The notes under the pieces are model-generated. The model saw only the letters and a program-made list of their open reading frames with translations, was not told the origin of the DNA and made no database searches. DNA of 64,000 nt from Gymnopus androsaceus JB14 (taxonomy: Eukaryota > Basidiomycota > Agaricomycetes > Agaricales > Omphalotaceae). Both the position numbers and the translations under genes were made by a program. Shown one piece after another: positions 34,974 through 46,800 of this stretch; positions within the stretch are counted from its first letter, which is position 1, and each line of letters opens with the position of its first letter. The stretch lies in assembly GCA_009733575.1 (NCBI GenBank), contig ML769459.1, forward strand, positions 124,001 through 188,000, in the 5' to 3' direction.

Positions 34974-36399
34974 ATGCAATACTTGACTCGTAAATCCCTC
35001 TTTATTCGCAATCTATTTCACTCTACATGCTCGAGAAGCTTCGCGACTGCCTCATCCGGAGAGGAAAAGACTCTAAAAATTAAACCGAAATCTACTACTG
35101 CCCTTCGGCGTTCAGCGTCGGCTTCATTGCCAATTCGCTCGAATCCCAATCCAACCACGAAGTAACATACAAACAGTCTTCACCTTAGCAACCGCGCAAA
35201 GATATCTTCTCTCGCGTCTTCAAGGCCAGCCCGCTCTGCACAGTGGTCGCCTATTTCATGAGGCATTCTGGTCTCCTTGGAAGCAAGGCGAAGTCTTTGT
35301 GTTTGGAAATGGTAGCTTTGTCTGTTGGGGTCTTGCAGAGCCAGATGCCAGGCAATTCGAAGCAGAGATTCTCAGTCGCGTCCCTGGATTTCAAATTGCG
35401 CCGTTGAAGGAAGCAGAGACAGAGGAGCTTGAGTTCGTAACTGATCGTACAGAGTTAAGTCAGCCTCAATTACTTATTTCTATGTATACGCGTCTAACTG
35501 CTCCGTTCCAACAGAGATACCCGTCTTCAAGGTACCTAGTCCCGATGCTTGCACGAGAATAATCTGACTATAAACCCCCAGGTGATCTAATCATACTAGG
35601 CAAGGCCGAACCCCTTAGCTCTCAAGACGCCCTTCCTTCCGAATTACCATCCATGGTATTCCCGCAAGAAACACTACTTGCCCGATACGCGTTTTCTCAG
35701 GCACTATCGCGCTCAACTGCGCTTTCCGGGTTTGAAGAATCATTGGACGATTATCTATCTTCCATGACACATCTCCCACATACTTTGGAGGAAACAGGAA
35801 AGCCCGGTATGAGCTAGTCTCTCCTAGGCAGACTCGTATACACTGACGATCGTTGATGATAGGTATGAGCCGTAAAGCGCTTATAAAAAAACTAGGCCAA
35901 TTGATGAAGTTTAGGCAGGGATTAAACCTGAATAAGGAGAACTTCAGCGACGTCCCTGACTTTTACTGGACTGAGCCTGAACTAGAACGTGAGTAGGAAC
36001 GTATCTGGTCTCGATTACGCTGCTTTGACACCATTATAGGTTACTTCAAATCGATGAGCGACGCTTTGGAAATCAAGTTACGAACTGATTCACTCAACGA
36101 CAAGCTCACATATGCTGCAGAGGCACAGTCAGTATTGAGACAGCTATTAACAGAGGCGTGTATTCTCCATTCCAGCCATTCTTGCTATCTTATATTGACT
36201 TGCCGTACTCTAGTCGTCTTCGCACAATCTTGAGCTCATTATTATAGCTCTTATCGCTGTCGAGGTCATTGTGGTACGCAATCTCACGTTCAAGGATGAT
36301 TGACACTGAAAACTGGTGTAGGCACTCATTCGCGACGGACCAGAACTTTGGGAAATGCTTAACGGAGAGTCAGACAAGAGAATGAAGAAGACGGCTTGA
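34974..36399 (+). CDS. RMD1/RMND1-family (DUF155) mitochondrial protein
   Basis: Family members (yeast Mrx10/Rmd1, human RMND1) anchor to the mitochondrial inner membrane and support mitochondrial translation. ATG at 34974 opens a typical presequence (MQYLTRKSLFIRN, SFATASS). Next comes the conserved domain: GEVFVFGNGSFVCWGL, AETEELEFVTD, GDLIILGKAEPLS, QETLLARYAFSQALSRST, LGQLMKFRQGLNLNKENF, DFYWTEPELE, YFKSMSDALEIKLR, AEAQSVLRQLLTEA. A hydrophobic C-terminal membrane segment (LELIIIALIAVEVIV) and ALIRDGPELWEMLNGESD follow, with the stop at 36397-36399. Seven or so exons join with good splice sites. An extra C in the CCC at 35145-35147 breaks the frame, and the joint near 36215 is also out by one base. 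Confidence 0.87.
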
Positions 36400-36483
36400 T
36401 TAAACTTCTGTCCACTGTACACTCTACTCATTAGACAATCGAAATAGAGACAAGCGAAATAGAAAAAAAGAATCGCGATAACA

Positions 36484-36560
36484 CAGCATAAGAACGATAG
36501 ACACTAAAAACTGTGTAGCACTGATTCGCGATGAACCAGAACTTGGAGTGGAGATGCACA
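36484..36560 (+). repeat. Degenerate second copy of the last RMD1-family intron/exon
   Basis: The segment GATAGACACTAAAAACTG...GATTCGCGATGAACCAGAACTT resembles 36288-36352 (end of the last intron plus ALIRDGPEL exon) with many substitutions and small gaps. It looks like a decayed local duplication and is not expected to code. Confidence 0.65.
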
Positions 36561-37491
36561 GTTAATTAATTACACCTTCGACTGAGAAGAATCGCGTCCA
36601 TAACGCTCAGACATTAAGTGATACGGTACTGCAGAATTGCGCGCCGAAACATAGCTCAGACGTGAGTCACTCAAAACAGCGATACTCGGACAAACATCTG
36701 AGAATCCATTGCGTATAACTATGTATTGGCAAGTATACAAACAGGAAGAATGACCTGGGTAATTGATTTGATTCTATAAACATCATCCAATCAGTTCCAT
36801 GAAACTAGAAGAAAAGAGGCCGAGGCGAAACAACTTACGAGGTGATACCTCACGCCCAACTGTGCACAGATATCCGCACACAATCAAGTCGACTTGCTCG
36901 CCAAAGTAGGTACAAACACATAACTGTCAGCATTCCACAGCCTGCAGACAAATGATTAGGAAACTGGAAAGATCGTTAGAGTACACTAAACTTACCGATT
37001 CGAAAGATCGATCCAGCCGTCAATCGCTGTGAGTAGTGTCGCTTCATCCCACCACTGTAAACGAAATGTAAAGACTGTTAAACAAAATCGATGAGAATAT
37101 GCTAAACGGAGAACGAGGTATCGTGACTCACGCAAAGGCCAGTCCAGAATACTCTCTGGTCCATGAGGGGTCCTCCAATCCAAAAGCCACATTTCGTTGA
37201 CTATCAGCCCTACTAGAGACAAGCTCTGAGGCTGAGGCTGGTTCCCCGATGCGGCATCTGCACACAGTCGGTTCACCGAAGGACCAAAGAACGTAATCTT
37301 AGGGCGTGTCTTTTATAGTGTTGTTGATTGAGGGCAGGCTTTGCGAGCGGCTTTTGCCGATTCAACTTTTTCGTCGCACGGTGTCGTTTCCTCTCAGAAA
37401 TGTTTCATTAATGATTCCCTAGTAAGTTTCCCCCAAGTAACATATCCTCATGATCATAAATAATAATAATATGCATAAATTGGAACCCTCT
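36561..37491. other. Intergenic with a possible minus-strand exon pair
   Basis: On the minus strand, ATG near 37167 (MDQRVFWTGLC) leads to a GTGAGT donor, and an exon WWDEATLLTAIDGWIDLSNR (about 37053-36995) is framed by TTTACAG and GTAAGT. A third stretch (LWNADSYVFVPTLAS) soon hits a stop. The splice signals are good but no family is recognised and the gene end is unclear. It may be a short hypothetical gene or a remnant. Confidence 0.3.
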
Positions 37492-39062
37492 CTACTGTTT
37501 GATGAACGAGGTCATCCCCTGGACAGATACACCTGGAGAAATTCCCGGTCACGGTGAGTAGAGATTCATTTGAGGAAGCAAATCGACCACTTACTAACAG
37601 TGAGGCCTGCAGCCTCAGCCGGGCCAGCAATTGATAGCTTCTGAATGTTTTGTGCTTTTCCCGGAGCAGTTCAAAGACAAAACGTCGATAGATGTGATGT
37701 TAGCGGCTAGGACATACATGAAGCTACACATGGTCAGATGATAAAAAAGAAGAAGACGGTTATAGACTCACTCTTGGCCGCCTACCGAGGCGATATCATT
37801 GTCAATGGTACCGCTGTTGTTGCCCTGGGGGTATTGCTGTGTTTGCGAAGATGTTAGCCAAAGTCACTTCCCAAAGATAGCAATATTCTTACCTGCACGA
37901 TAGATCCTTGAAGGTTCTCACTCACGTTAACTTCAGTGACGATGGAAGTACCAATGTCAGTCAAGTAAAAGTTTCCTGTTTGGTTGCTGAAACTAGACCA
38001 GCAAGTGGCTGATTGACCATCGATTGGGACGACTGACGAGTCATTGGAGCTCGAGCTGAGGTCGAAGATGTCGAACCCGACTCCTGCGTCCGTAGCAAGA
38101 ATAGCATTCGTACCCTCGATCAAGGTCATTGAGAAGGGAAGAAGTCCTCCCTGCGGGGGTGCGATAGAATTAAAGTCTTGCGACAATGAGCCATCAGCTG
38201 CAACATCCCAGACCGCAAGGAATCCGGGTGTAGGTGGTACCCCCTTTACTGAGACGATCAGTTGCGTGTTGTCCTCGGAGAAGATGATATGGCTTGCAGA
38301 ACCAGCAGGGCCGGTGGCGGGAGTCGTTTGGTTAAGATTCAAGGAGCGAGTTGTTCCGCCTAAGCTTGTGAGGCCATTCGATGATACCTGGAAGCAACTA
38401 GGAGATTTTTCTAACGTTAGTACCACCGTGCCTAATCTTTTTTTGACGTTCCATACCTGACACCGTTCACTGCACCACCGTTCAAGGCACAGAGAGTATC
38501 TCCTGCTTTGTTGAACGCGACGGAGACTGGGAATTCTCCACCACTGCCAACCGGATCGCCAACATGTTTGATGTCGATAGGGTTCGAGGGATCAATACTG
38601 AAAAGTGACAGCGTATTTGATCCAGGCTGTATTATAAAAGTCAAACACTATTCAGAGAATATCATAGGATTGATCCCTACGTTGACTGTGGCCAACATGT
38701 TTGAAGCGGCGCTGGTTTTGATGGCACCCTGGGTGAACAATCCATCTGGCCCATCGACTCCTCCCTCATTTCCATGCAACCCTAGCCCTCCAGTAGATAC
38801 TGCTTGGCGGAGGGTTACCGTTCCATCGCTGCCTATATCCGACGCAACGACGAAATTCCCAGACTGTTCGTTGGTGATGACTACACATTGCATTAGCACT
38901 GGCGGAGAATGATAGACGGGATGCGCACAGTAAAGAGCACCAACAGCATCTCCAACGGCCGGACTCATTTGTACGGTCTTGTGTCTCCGAATGATGGGGC
39001 CACCCGACACAAAAGTTCGCCACGAAGATGGAAAGAAAGACAGAGGCGGTTGACAATTTCAT
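37492..39062 (-). CDS. Secreted 3-carboxymuconate-cyclase-like beta-propeller protein
   Basis: ATG at 39062 opens a signal peptide (MKLSTASVFLSIFVANF). The mature part has the repeats of the lactonase/3-carboxy-cis,cis-muconate lactonizing-enzyme-like family common in mushrooms: ITNEQSGNFVVASDIGSDG, STGGLGLHGNEGGVDGPDG, GSNTLSLFSIDPSNP, LNGGAVNGV, TTPATGPAGSASHIIFSED, PPTPGFLAVWDVAADGS, ATDAGVGFDIFDLSS, CWSSFSNQTGNFYLTDIG, QYPQGNNSGTIDNDIASVGG and the tail GMTSFIKQ, with the stop at 37494-37492. Whether it is an active cyclase is unknown. Two one-base insertions (TTTT of the signal peptide at 39011-39014; about 37669) break the frame. A TATAAAG box lies about 180 bp upstream. Confidence 0.82.
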
Positions 39063-39243
39063 GATGAAAATGAAAGAGGAAGTACAGATAAAAAAACGAT
39101 CGACGATCTAGCGACGAGTTTGAAGTTGAAAGAGTGAGCGAGTGTAGAATGAGCACTGCTCAAAAGAATAAAAGAAGATCCAAGGATAGGGAGAAAGGGA
39201 AGAAAAAGACCTAAGAGTGAGGATTTCAAAGCCTGCATCTCAG

Positions 39244-39250
39244 CACACTT
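39244..39250 (-). promoter_or_regulatory. TATA box of the secreted beta-propeller gene
   Basis: Minus-strand TATAAAG, about 180 bp before ATG 39062, lies in a region of otherwise mixed composition. Confidence 0.4.
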
Positions 39251-39943
39251 TATATCGCTCGGCTATGGATCAGTGGGTGTGCGGGCAGACGTGACCGCAA
39301 TATTCTCTTGGTAAGACAAGGACTGGATGCATGCTGTCGATCGACACTACAGAAAGTGCCAAAGCATAGCTTATTCTGTTTCCCTTGGCTAATTCCGAGG
39401 TATCAAGGTTACAGTGGACGTTGAATGCACAAAACCATCACTGATCTGTACTCAAAGTAAAAGATATGTAAGCTCGGGTCAATCACATTCAAATTTTAGT
39501 AAGATATACCTCTCCGTAGTGCGTCTCCATGTCTCCGAGAGTAGTAAGCTGGTAACTCACCTCCAGACGTATCCTGGGTTTCGTTCTTGCTATGCACTGC
39601 ATGTTCTCTGAGAACAGCCCTTGCAATGGAGCTAACGAATTCAAGGGACTACTAGGGGGATGCATAGAATCCAACCAAGCAGCAGGGGAAAAGTCTCTGA
39701 AGCAAGAGTTCCTCATAATCGACACAGATCAGAGCATATCAGAGCATATCCTATGTAAAAGCGCTGAATGGCTTGAAGTCGGATGCTCTACGGGAAATAT
39801 GTTGTCAGCCAAGCTAGAGATAATTAATGAGGTTACATACCATCTCATCAGTCGTCGTAGTTGCGTATGTACAGTAACATCGAGCAACATACGAGCTTAC
39901 GCATCAACCACAAAGTACACAGTGCAACTCAATGCACAATCAT
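39251..39943. other. Intergenic, no gene seen
   Basis: This is the upstream flank of the secreted protein gene and the 3' flank of SQT1. Open frames here are short and unsupported. Confidence 0.5.
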
Positions 39944-41410
39944 TTATTCCTCTTCGGGCTCAGTTGTAAATACAAGGCACACACCATCGTCTCCACAGCT
40001 GACCACCACCGACCCATCTAACCCCAGAGACGCGGACAAAACGGGACCTTGATGACCTTTGTGTTCCTTTATTAGAGTGCCGGTTCGCGCATCCCAAGTA
40101 CGCAATGTTTTGTCTGCAGAACCAGATACGAGTAGATGCCCCTTGGGTGCTGGGACAGCCAGGAGCGTTGTAACAGCGTCCTAAGGAATAAAGAATAGAC
40201 TTAGTTTTCAGTGGACGCGGGGTTTGAAGACTTGGCTTACAGTATGCTCTACGGTAGCGCGCAAACGCATGGTAGCAAGGTCCCATAGACAGATTTTGCC
40301 ATCTGTAGCCCCCGTAGCAACTATACCAGGCCCAGTTCCCGCACCAGTAAAATCGATGAACTCGACAGCCTCGATACTTTCTCCCTCCGTGTGACCTCCC
40401 AAGGTGCTCACAATCTCACCTTTGGTGAGGCTGATTACACGAACACCTCCTGCAGCTCCTCCGACTACTGCCAAGGATGAAGACTGATTGACGCCGAGTG
40501 AAGTAATACCATCCAGATCGAATCGTGCATCTTCTGGTGTCAATTTAAATACTGGTGTTGGTGACCTTGGATCCCAGAGGATGAGGGTTCCATCTCCACA
40601 GGCAGAAACTATCCGCTTGCCTTTCAAAAGAGCAGTGTCAACAGGAGCGGAAGATTACGACGAAACAGTGCAACATACCATCGGGAGTGAAGGTACCACA
40701 TTGAACAGGACCTGTATGGCCAGCAAAGACTTGCATTGTGTTTCCTGATGGCACTGCCATAGCTCATTAAGTTTTTGACTTGCGACGTATATAAACGTAT
40801 CAACTTACATTGCCACAACCAAAGCGTTGAGTCGTTTGAACCGGCTAATAGAACGTTTCCTTTGGGATGCCATTTTAGGAACTAAAGAGACGGTTTCAGT
40901 GGACAGGAGACGGTTGAGGTAACCCAGTGAATTTACCATGACTTCGTCGGGCCCTTGCAACTCTGTCAAGAACTCCCATGTTCTGTAATTCTCCTTACCC
41001 ACTCTTCTCCACAGTCTAATCTTGCCATCCATTCCTCCAGTTGAAACGAGTTCACCATCGGCGCTCCATCCTACGCAAGCGACACTATCTGAGTGACCAG
41101 TTAATTTTACAATCACCTCTCCATCGGTGATATCCCAAATGTACCCGAGATCATCTTCTCCTCCAGACACTGCGAGTGGTTGCGTAGGATGTACAGCGAC
41201 AGCAAAGGCCGATCCCTGATGATTAGGGAAGGCCTGGACGGAGTTGTCGTCGCCCAATCCGGAAGAGCCTGCTAGTTCGCCGACTTGATCTCCTTCTTCG
41301 TCTTCTTCGTCCATCGGATGATCGCCATCATCCGGGACTTCAGCATAGACATCATCCTCGCTAATAAATTCTTCCTGCTCGATTTGTTCTTCGTTTTCGT
41401 GGTGATCCAT
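39944..41410 (-). CDS. SQT1: WD40-repeat protein, Sqt1/AAMP family
   Basis: The yeast member is a dedicated chaperone for ribosomal protein uL16 (Rpl10) in 60S assembly; the animal member is AAMP. ATG at 41410 opens an acidic N-terminus (EEQIEQEEFISEDD, HPMDEEDEEGDQ). WD repeats follow: SGGEDDLGYIWDITDGE, LTGHSDSVACVGWSADGE, STGGMDGKIRLWRR, LKWHPKGNVLLAGSNDSTLWLW, FAGHTGPVQCGTFTPDG, SACGDGTLILWD, LGGHTEGESIEAVEF, ATGATDGKICLWDL, SGSADKTLRTWD and a last repeat with CGDDGVCLVFTTEPEEE-stop (39946-39944). All exons join in frame over about five introns. The acidic N-terminus fits binding of the basic uL16 tail. It shares a 434-bp divergent promoter region with the PDI gene. Confidence 0.87.
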
Positions 41411-41844
41411 GGTTGGGGTACGTGAATATGTGTGAGGAGATGGGATTGCCAGTAGATGCCCTTTTATTCCAGCGGGGGCTTGCTGAGTAAACCTATCGGA
41501 GCCGTGCTGACTAGTGCAGATTGGCACCTAGCTGACTGATCAAGATGGTTCAGAATGAGAAAGAAGAAAAAAATCCGCGGGCGCTAAGTAATCTACCGGA
41601 TCGAACTTCTGGATCTTGGGCGCCAGTTCAGTCTCGTCCATCGTAGTAACCGGAGTATAATACAGTAAAGAAGTATCTGAAATTCTCATATCGGAGTTCG
41701 TCCACGTATACTTATTTCTATGAGATAGACTCTTTCCGCGACCGTGGATTTACCGGTTGGCTGAATAAGCCATTTAGCGCCTTTAGCGTCTAGCTGGGAA
41801 GGACTACGTGGAGATTCTTATTCATCTCATTCATCTAAACCACC

Positions 41845-43605
41845 ATGAAGTTTTCGTTCTCTTTACTTGTCGCAGCTTTAGCAGCTGGAGTTAGCGCATC
41901 TAACGTGCTAGAACTAAATCCGGACAACTGGGACGATGTCGTTGGCAAAGGCAAGCCTGGTCTCGTGGAATTGTGAGTAGCCGAAAGACTTCGGAGACTT
42001 GCTCTGACGAGTTTCTTTGTCCCGCAGCTATGCTCCTTGGTGGTACGAGTGCTCAGATGTAATCATTCCTCCGCTCCTATATTGATCTTCGATTTACACG
42101 TAGTGGACACTGTAAAGTACGTGCCGCTTCGACTCTTCGAATGCTTTGAAGTAACTTATGAATGCACAGAATCTCGCTCCTACCATACGAACAAGTGGCG
42201 GATGCTTTCGCACATGCAAAGGACAAGGTGTTCATTGCCAAGGTAGATGCTGATGGCGAAGGCAAGCCTTTGGGGAAAAAGTGCGCCGTATCTTTGACAC
42301 TCTTCTCTCTCATGTACTGACCTACGAAACTACTATAGGTATGGTGTAACTGGCTTTCCGAGTGAGTGCCTAATCTTGTATCAACTATACTTATTGACTG
42401 TCCTCAAGCATTGAAGTGGTTCAACGCGGACGGTAAGGAAGAACCATATGAAGCTGGCAGAGACCTTGATGGCTTTGCAAACTTGTCAGTCCTACCGCTC
42501 TCTTGAGTGCTCTGGACTCTCCTCATACGTTTTGCAGTATCACCTCAAAGTCCAACGTGAAATCAAACATCAAACCTCCTCCACCACCTGCCTTCCGCGT
42601 CCTTGATTATAGTGACTTTGACGAAGTTGTCATGGTGGGTATATGCTTTAGTTTGGTATCGCAGAATACTGACCCGCTACCAGGACACGAAAAAGACGTT
42701 CTGGTCACCTTCACTGTGAGTAATTGTTCTTTACTGTCTAAAGCCAAGCTAACGATCAACAGGCGCCATGGTGTGGTCATTGTAAATCCATGAAACCCGC
42801 TTACTCCAATGGTATTTCTACCGTTTTGTATGTTCTAATAAACGCAACTCATTGGAGAAAATTCTAGTTGCCTCGATTTTCGAACCTGAAAGCAACGTAC
42901 GTGATATATTCACCTAACTAGCTAACATCCTTACATATCCTATCTAGTGCATCGTCGCCAATGTTGACGCAGATGACAAGAAGAACGAGGGTTTGAAAAC
43001 CCGCTATGGAATCTCTGGTTTCCCTACTATCAAGTTCTTCTCCAAGGACAACAAAGAGGGAGAAACATACGAAGGTGGTCGCTCCGAAGCCGACTTTGTC
43101 AAATTCCTTAACGAGAAATGTGGAACCCATCGTTCTCCCACTGGAGGTCTGCTCGACACGGTATGATTCCTGCTTGCTCATAGACGCGTGGCTTATGCAA
43201 CTGTTATTCCAGGCCGGTCGTCTTGCCGACTTTGATCTCCTTGCAAGCAAGTTCTTTGCTGCTTCATCGGACATCCGGGATTCCATCTACCAGGAAGCCC
43301 TTACGCTCTCTTCCACTGTTGGCGATGCTTCAAAGCACTACCTCCGTGTCATGGAGAAATTGGTCAATGGAACCGAGGGATACTTTGAGAAGGAATCCAA
43401 GCGGTAAGGTATTTAGCTGACCTCCTCGAGAGCAAATATTAACAGAGCAGCATTTGTAGCCTGGAGAGTATTCTCAACAAGCGTACAATGGCTCCTGCCA
43501 AACTCGACGAGATTAAAGTTAAGTCGAACATTCTTCGCGCGTTTGGCGAGAAGCCTGCGGAAGAGGACAGCGGTAACATCAAAAGAGCTACCGCTGAGCT
43601 GTAGA
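41845..43605 (+). CDS. Protein disulfide isomerase with two thioredoxin domains (P5/ERp38 type)
   Basis: This enzyme forms and shuffles disulfides in the ER lumen. ATG at 41845 opens a clear signal peptide ([19 protein letters not shown]). Thioredoxin domain 1 has APW-CGHC-K, with an intron inside the first Cys codon (TG|T), then NLAPT and [22 protein letters not shown]. Domain 2 has [22 protein letters not shown] and [21 protein letters not shown]-terminal helical ERp29c-like domain follows ([48 protein letters not shown]), ending ATAEL at 43603-43605. There is no HDEL/KDEL retention signal. One extra base in ACCATACGAAC (about 42185) breaks the frame in domain 1. Confidence 0.88.
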
Positions 43606-44358
43606 TGTTTTGGCATGCGTACATTGTACTCTTTTTATTAAATTCTACGGTGTTTCAGATTCATACCGGTTGGACTCGAGGATCTTGTATATTACGTCCG
43701 CCAGAGGCCTAAAATCTAAATTATGTTCCTTTGGCGCAATATGTATGGCATACGGAACTTGGTATACGGAACTTGAAGCTTAAAGGGCCACGGAAATTGT
43801 ACGCCTTTCACTCCGTTCGCAATCTTTTCCGAGTTGTCAAGCAAGCCTTCTTCACGATTGCGGGGTACGCCGTGTACGCCATTTCACCCCGTCGTCCCTG
43901 TTCTCTCCCGAGTTGTCAAGCGAGCTAAGTCTCTTCACGATTGCGGGGTGTCCTACGTTTGCACGCAGACGTCAGATGCGTCGAATGGTAAGTGGCAGCG
44001 GCTAAAACATGCTTGCTGTCTGTTTCTTTTTCAACTTTTTCCTCCAATCCTACCTGCGACCAACGCGGGACTAAGCGTCTACAGGCGCCTGCTCAGCGTC
44101 CGATAAGCAATGGACGTTCGACGTGACTCATGTAAACCTTCCTTTTTTCACAGTAAGTTCTCAAACCGAGGGGCACAGAAGCCTCGTGTATGAGAGAACA
44201 ACGGGACGGCCGTCCTCGTGATCATCTATGGTCAGGACTCATCGGTGGTGAATCTCCAGCAAATCTCCAGCCTTACCGTATAAAATGAGCAGGCGCTTTT
44301 TTTTCAAAAAACGTTTCGATCTGTGAAACGCCCACAAATCTCTGTACATGCAGGTCGG
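43606..44358. repeat. Intergenic with a direct repeat of about 70 bp
   Basis: Two neighbouring segments (about 43810-43872 and 43879-43950) share CGAGTTGTCAAGC and CTTCACGATTGCGGGGT with similar spacing. No gene is seen. Confidence 0.6.
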
Positions 44359-44365
44359 TATAAAA
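44359..44365 (+). promoter_or_regulatory. TATA box of the phosphodiesterase-like gene
   Basis: TATAAAA, about 100 bp before ATG 44463, in good position for a core promoter. Confidence 0.5.
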
Positions 44366-44462
44366 CCTCACCTTTTCCATCACCATCGTGAGATCTTACG
44401 ACCTCTACTACTCCTTTATCGAAACTGAGATCGCCTCTCATCCGGCATCCATAGGATAAAAA

Positions 44463-45466
44463 ATGGATTTCGCCTCCTCCTCCTCCTCATCTACACATCA
44501 GAACGAACTTCATGCATTAAAATTTTATCGATACCACACCACGAGGAAATGCTGGAAGCATGTCACTCTCCGTGAGGAGTCTGACCAGCGTCCTCTTCAC
44601 CACGATATCGCCATCATCACTTGGAACATCGACTTTACAGGGCTCCAGGTGATCGAACGCATGCAAGGAGCGCTCGAATACCTGCAGCATGAAATCTTGA
44701 AGGGTAAAACCCCTCCACCATGTGTCATCCTGCTGCAGGAAGTGCACTCCAAAGCGATGATAGAGCTACGCTCTAATACATGGGTTCGAAAGCACTTTTA
44801 TATCACCCCCATCGATAACCTGAAATGGCCCTACCCCAACATTTACGGAAACGTTACGCTAATTGAGCGATCCGTCTCCGTCAAGGAGCTAGTATTTTAC
44901 ACTTTGCGTCGTCGAGTATGAGCCGAACGGTGAGTGTGCCTCCTTGAAAAGCTAAAATCAAAAAGATTAATGTAAAATAACAGGCTCTCGTTACCGACAT
45001 TAGGCTCGCGCCTCGCGAACCAGAGCTGTATCATGGGAAGCGCGACGTGACTGTACGCGTTATAAACACGCACCTCGAGTCGTTGGAAACCGGCCACGGA
45101 CCAGTATACCGTGCGGACCAGCTTTTCTTGTGCGTCGAACTGTTAAAGGAAGAAAGTGTGTACGGAGGAGTTATAGGCGGAGATTTCAACGCTATCGACG
45201 AGGACTCGACGGAGCAGGTTCGAGATTACGGGCTGATTGATCCCGGAGAGCCCAATGAGTATACGAACGAGCAAGAATCCCATACCTGGGGGTTCCACGA
45301 GAAGAAACCCTGGAAGTACCCTACAGGAAGGCTAGATAAGATTATCTTCACTCCCCGCGGAGAATTAATGGTGGAAGCACCAGACATTTTTGGTCAGGAC
45401 GCGAAGACGGAAGAGGGGGACTGGGTTTCTGACCACTTTGGTTTAGTGACGGACTTGCACTTATGA
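44463..45466 (+). CDS. Endonuclease/exonuclease/phosphatase-family protein (TDP2-like)
   Basis: Metal-dependent phosphodiesterase fold; the closest known members remove topoisomerase 2 adducts from DNA 5' ends (TDP2), but the real substrate here is unknown. ATG at 44463. Catalytic motifs are in the right order: ITWNIDFTG (metal-binding Asn), ILLQEVHSKA (Glu), GNVTLIER, INTHLESLETGHGPVYRADQL, GGDFNAIDEDS (Asp/Asn), GRLDKIIFTPRGE, and DWVSDHFGLVTDL (Asp-His). The stop is at 45464-45466. One short intron (about 44930-44984) lies after MSRT. One extra base near 44901-44904 shifts the frame just before that exon end, in the stretch FYT...SSMSRT. It has no signal peptide or obvious nuclear signal. 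Confidence 0.82.
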
Positions 45467-45840
45467 TCGCGATAAGTCGGAAGAGATATGGTGCTATCTT
45501 TGGAAATTAATGACAGGTAAAATTATTTTACCCGAACGATAGTTTTTCCAAAAAAATATGATGATACTATCCATTGCCTGCTGCGCCGCGAGTAGACGGA
45601 TCCCAACGCTTGCTCAGACCAGGTTTGACCTTGAAGTGCGCGAATCGAGCTCGGGGACCGTTGCAAACGGTGAGCAAGCTGCTCTTGACGACACTTCAAC
45701 TTGGCATTGGCCGATCAATAATGATTCGATTGAAATTAATCATGTGGCACTTTTGATGACTATATAAGACCGTAGTTTCTTCCCAGGAGCTAGCTCACTT
45801 TCTTCCTACGACGACCTTCTTTTCCCTCAAGTCTCCTGCA
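45467..45840 (+). promoter_or_regulatory. Promoter region of the GPI-anchored protein gene
   Basis: TATATAAG at 45761, 80 bp before ATG 45841. This is a strong TATA box and fits a highly expressed cell-surface gene. I see nothing else in this spacer. Confidence 0.5.
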
Positions 45841-46800
45841 ATGAAAGCTGTTCTCTTTGCCGCTGCGTTCATCTCTGGTGCCTATGCCCAGGCTATGGTC
45901 AACACTCCGTGACTGCGCTTTTCTAATTGGAATTTCAACTTTCGCGGCTCAAACTTGTTCTCTTTTTTTTTTCCAGTGCCAATTTGATCGAGTGCGAGCC
46001 TGCGAGTATTACTTGGTCTGGAGGAACACGTATGTTTGCCATCTCTCGCTTTTATTTCGCTTTACTGACTGTTCCCTGCAGCACCTTACTTGTTGGTGAG
46101 TGCAGCAACTTGACCTTGATCTTTCGTTTACCAGACCAACTTGAACTTTTACCCCGTTTTAGACGTATGTCGTTTGCTATTATTGGTGCTTACAAACTGT
46201 TCTAAAATGGCTGCAGCGTTTTCCCCGCAGGCAATTCTGCCACAATCCTCCAGAATTTGGGTAATACAAACAGTACTAGCTTCACATGGCAGGTGAACGT
46301 TGCCTCAGGTGGGAATGCCTTTTTTCCGGTTTCGTATCACGCTAACAATTTAATAGGTCAAAGTGTCGGCTTCGCCGTCCTTGATAACACTGGTAAAACG
46401 GGACAGAGTGCACCCGTCCCCATTCAAGCTGGTAGTATGTGTGATTTCTTTTCACGGTCATTTTACCCCGCTCAATGTCCTTTATAGGCTCGACCTCTTG
46501 TATTGGTCAATCAGTATCTGGTAGCGCTGGTACAACCGGTTCCAGTGCTCCTACTAGTGGTTCTAGTGGCTCCACTACTACTGGAGGTTCTTCCGGATCT
46601 ACCCCCACCACTGGGTACGTCGTTCGTTGTTCTCCTTTATCATCTCTAATATCTGTAGTAGCTCTTCAACCGGCTCGTCCGCCGCTTCTTCCGGCTCTGC
46701 CACTTCCTCTACTACCCCCAGCAACGCCGCTTCTTCGCACTCTGCTCAGTTCGGTGCCGCCGGTCTCATTGGTGCTGCTCTCGTCGCGCTCCTCGCTTAA
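45841..46800 (+). CDS. GPI-anchored Ser/Thr-rich cell-surface protein
   Basis: ATG at 45841 opens a signal peptide (MKAVLFAAAFISGAYAQAM). Several small exons encode one beta-sandwich-like domain (ANLIECEPASITWSGGT, PYLL, TNLNFYPVLDVFPAGNSA, NTNSTSFTWQVNVASG, QSVGFAVLDNTGKTGQSA, STSCIGQS). A Ser/Thr/Gly-rich stalk follows (GSAGTTGSSAPTSGSSGS, and so on), then a hydrophobic GPI-attachment tail (HSAQFGAAGLIGAALVALLA) with TAA at 46798-46800. Such proteins are frequent in mushroom genomes. The function is probably in the wall or surface, unknown in detail. All exons join in frame over about seven introns. Confidence 0.8.
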
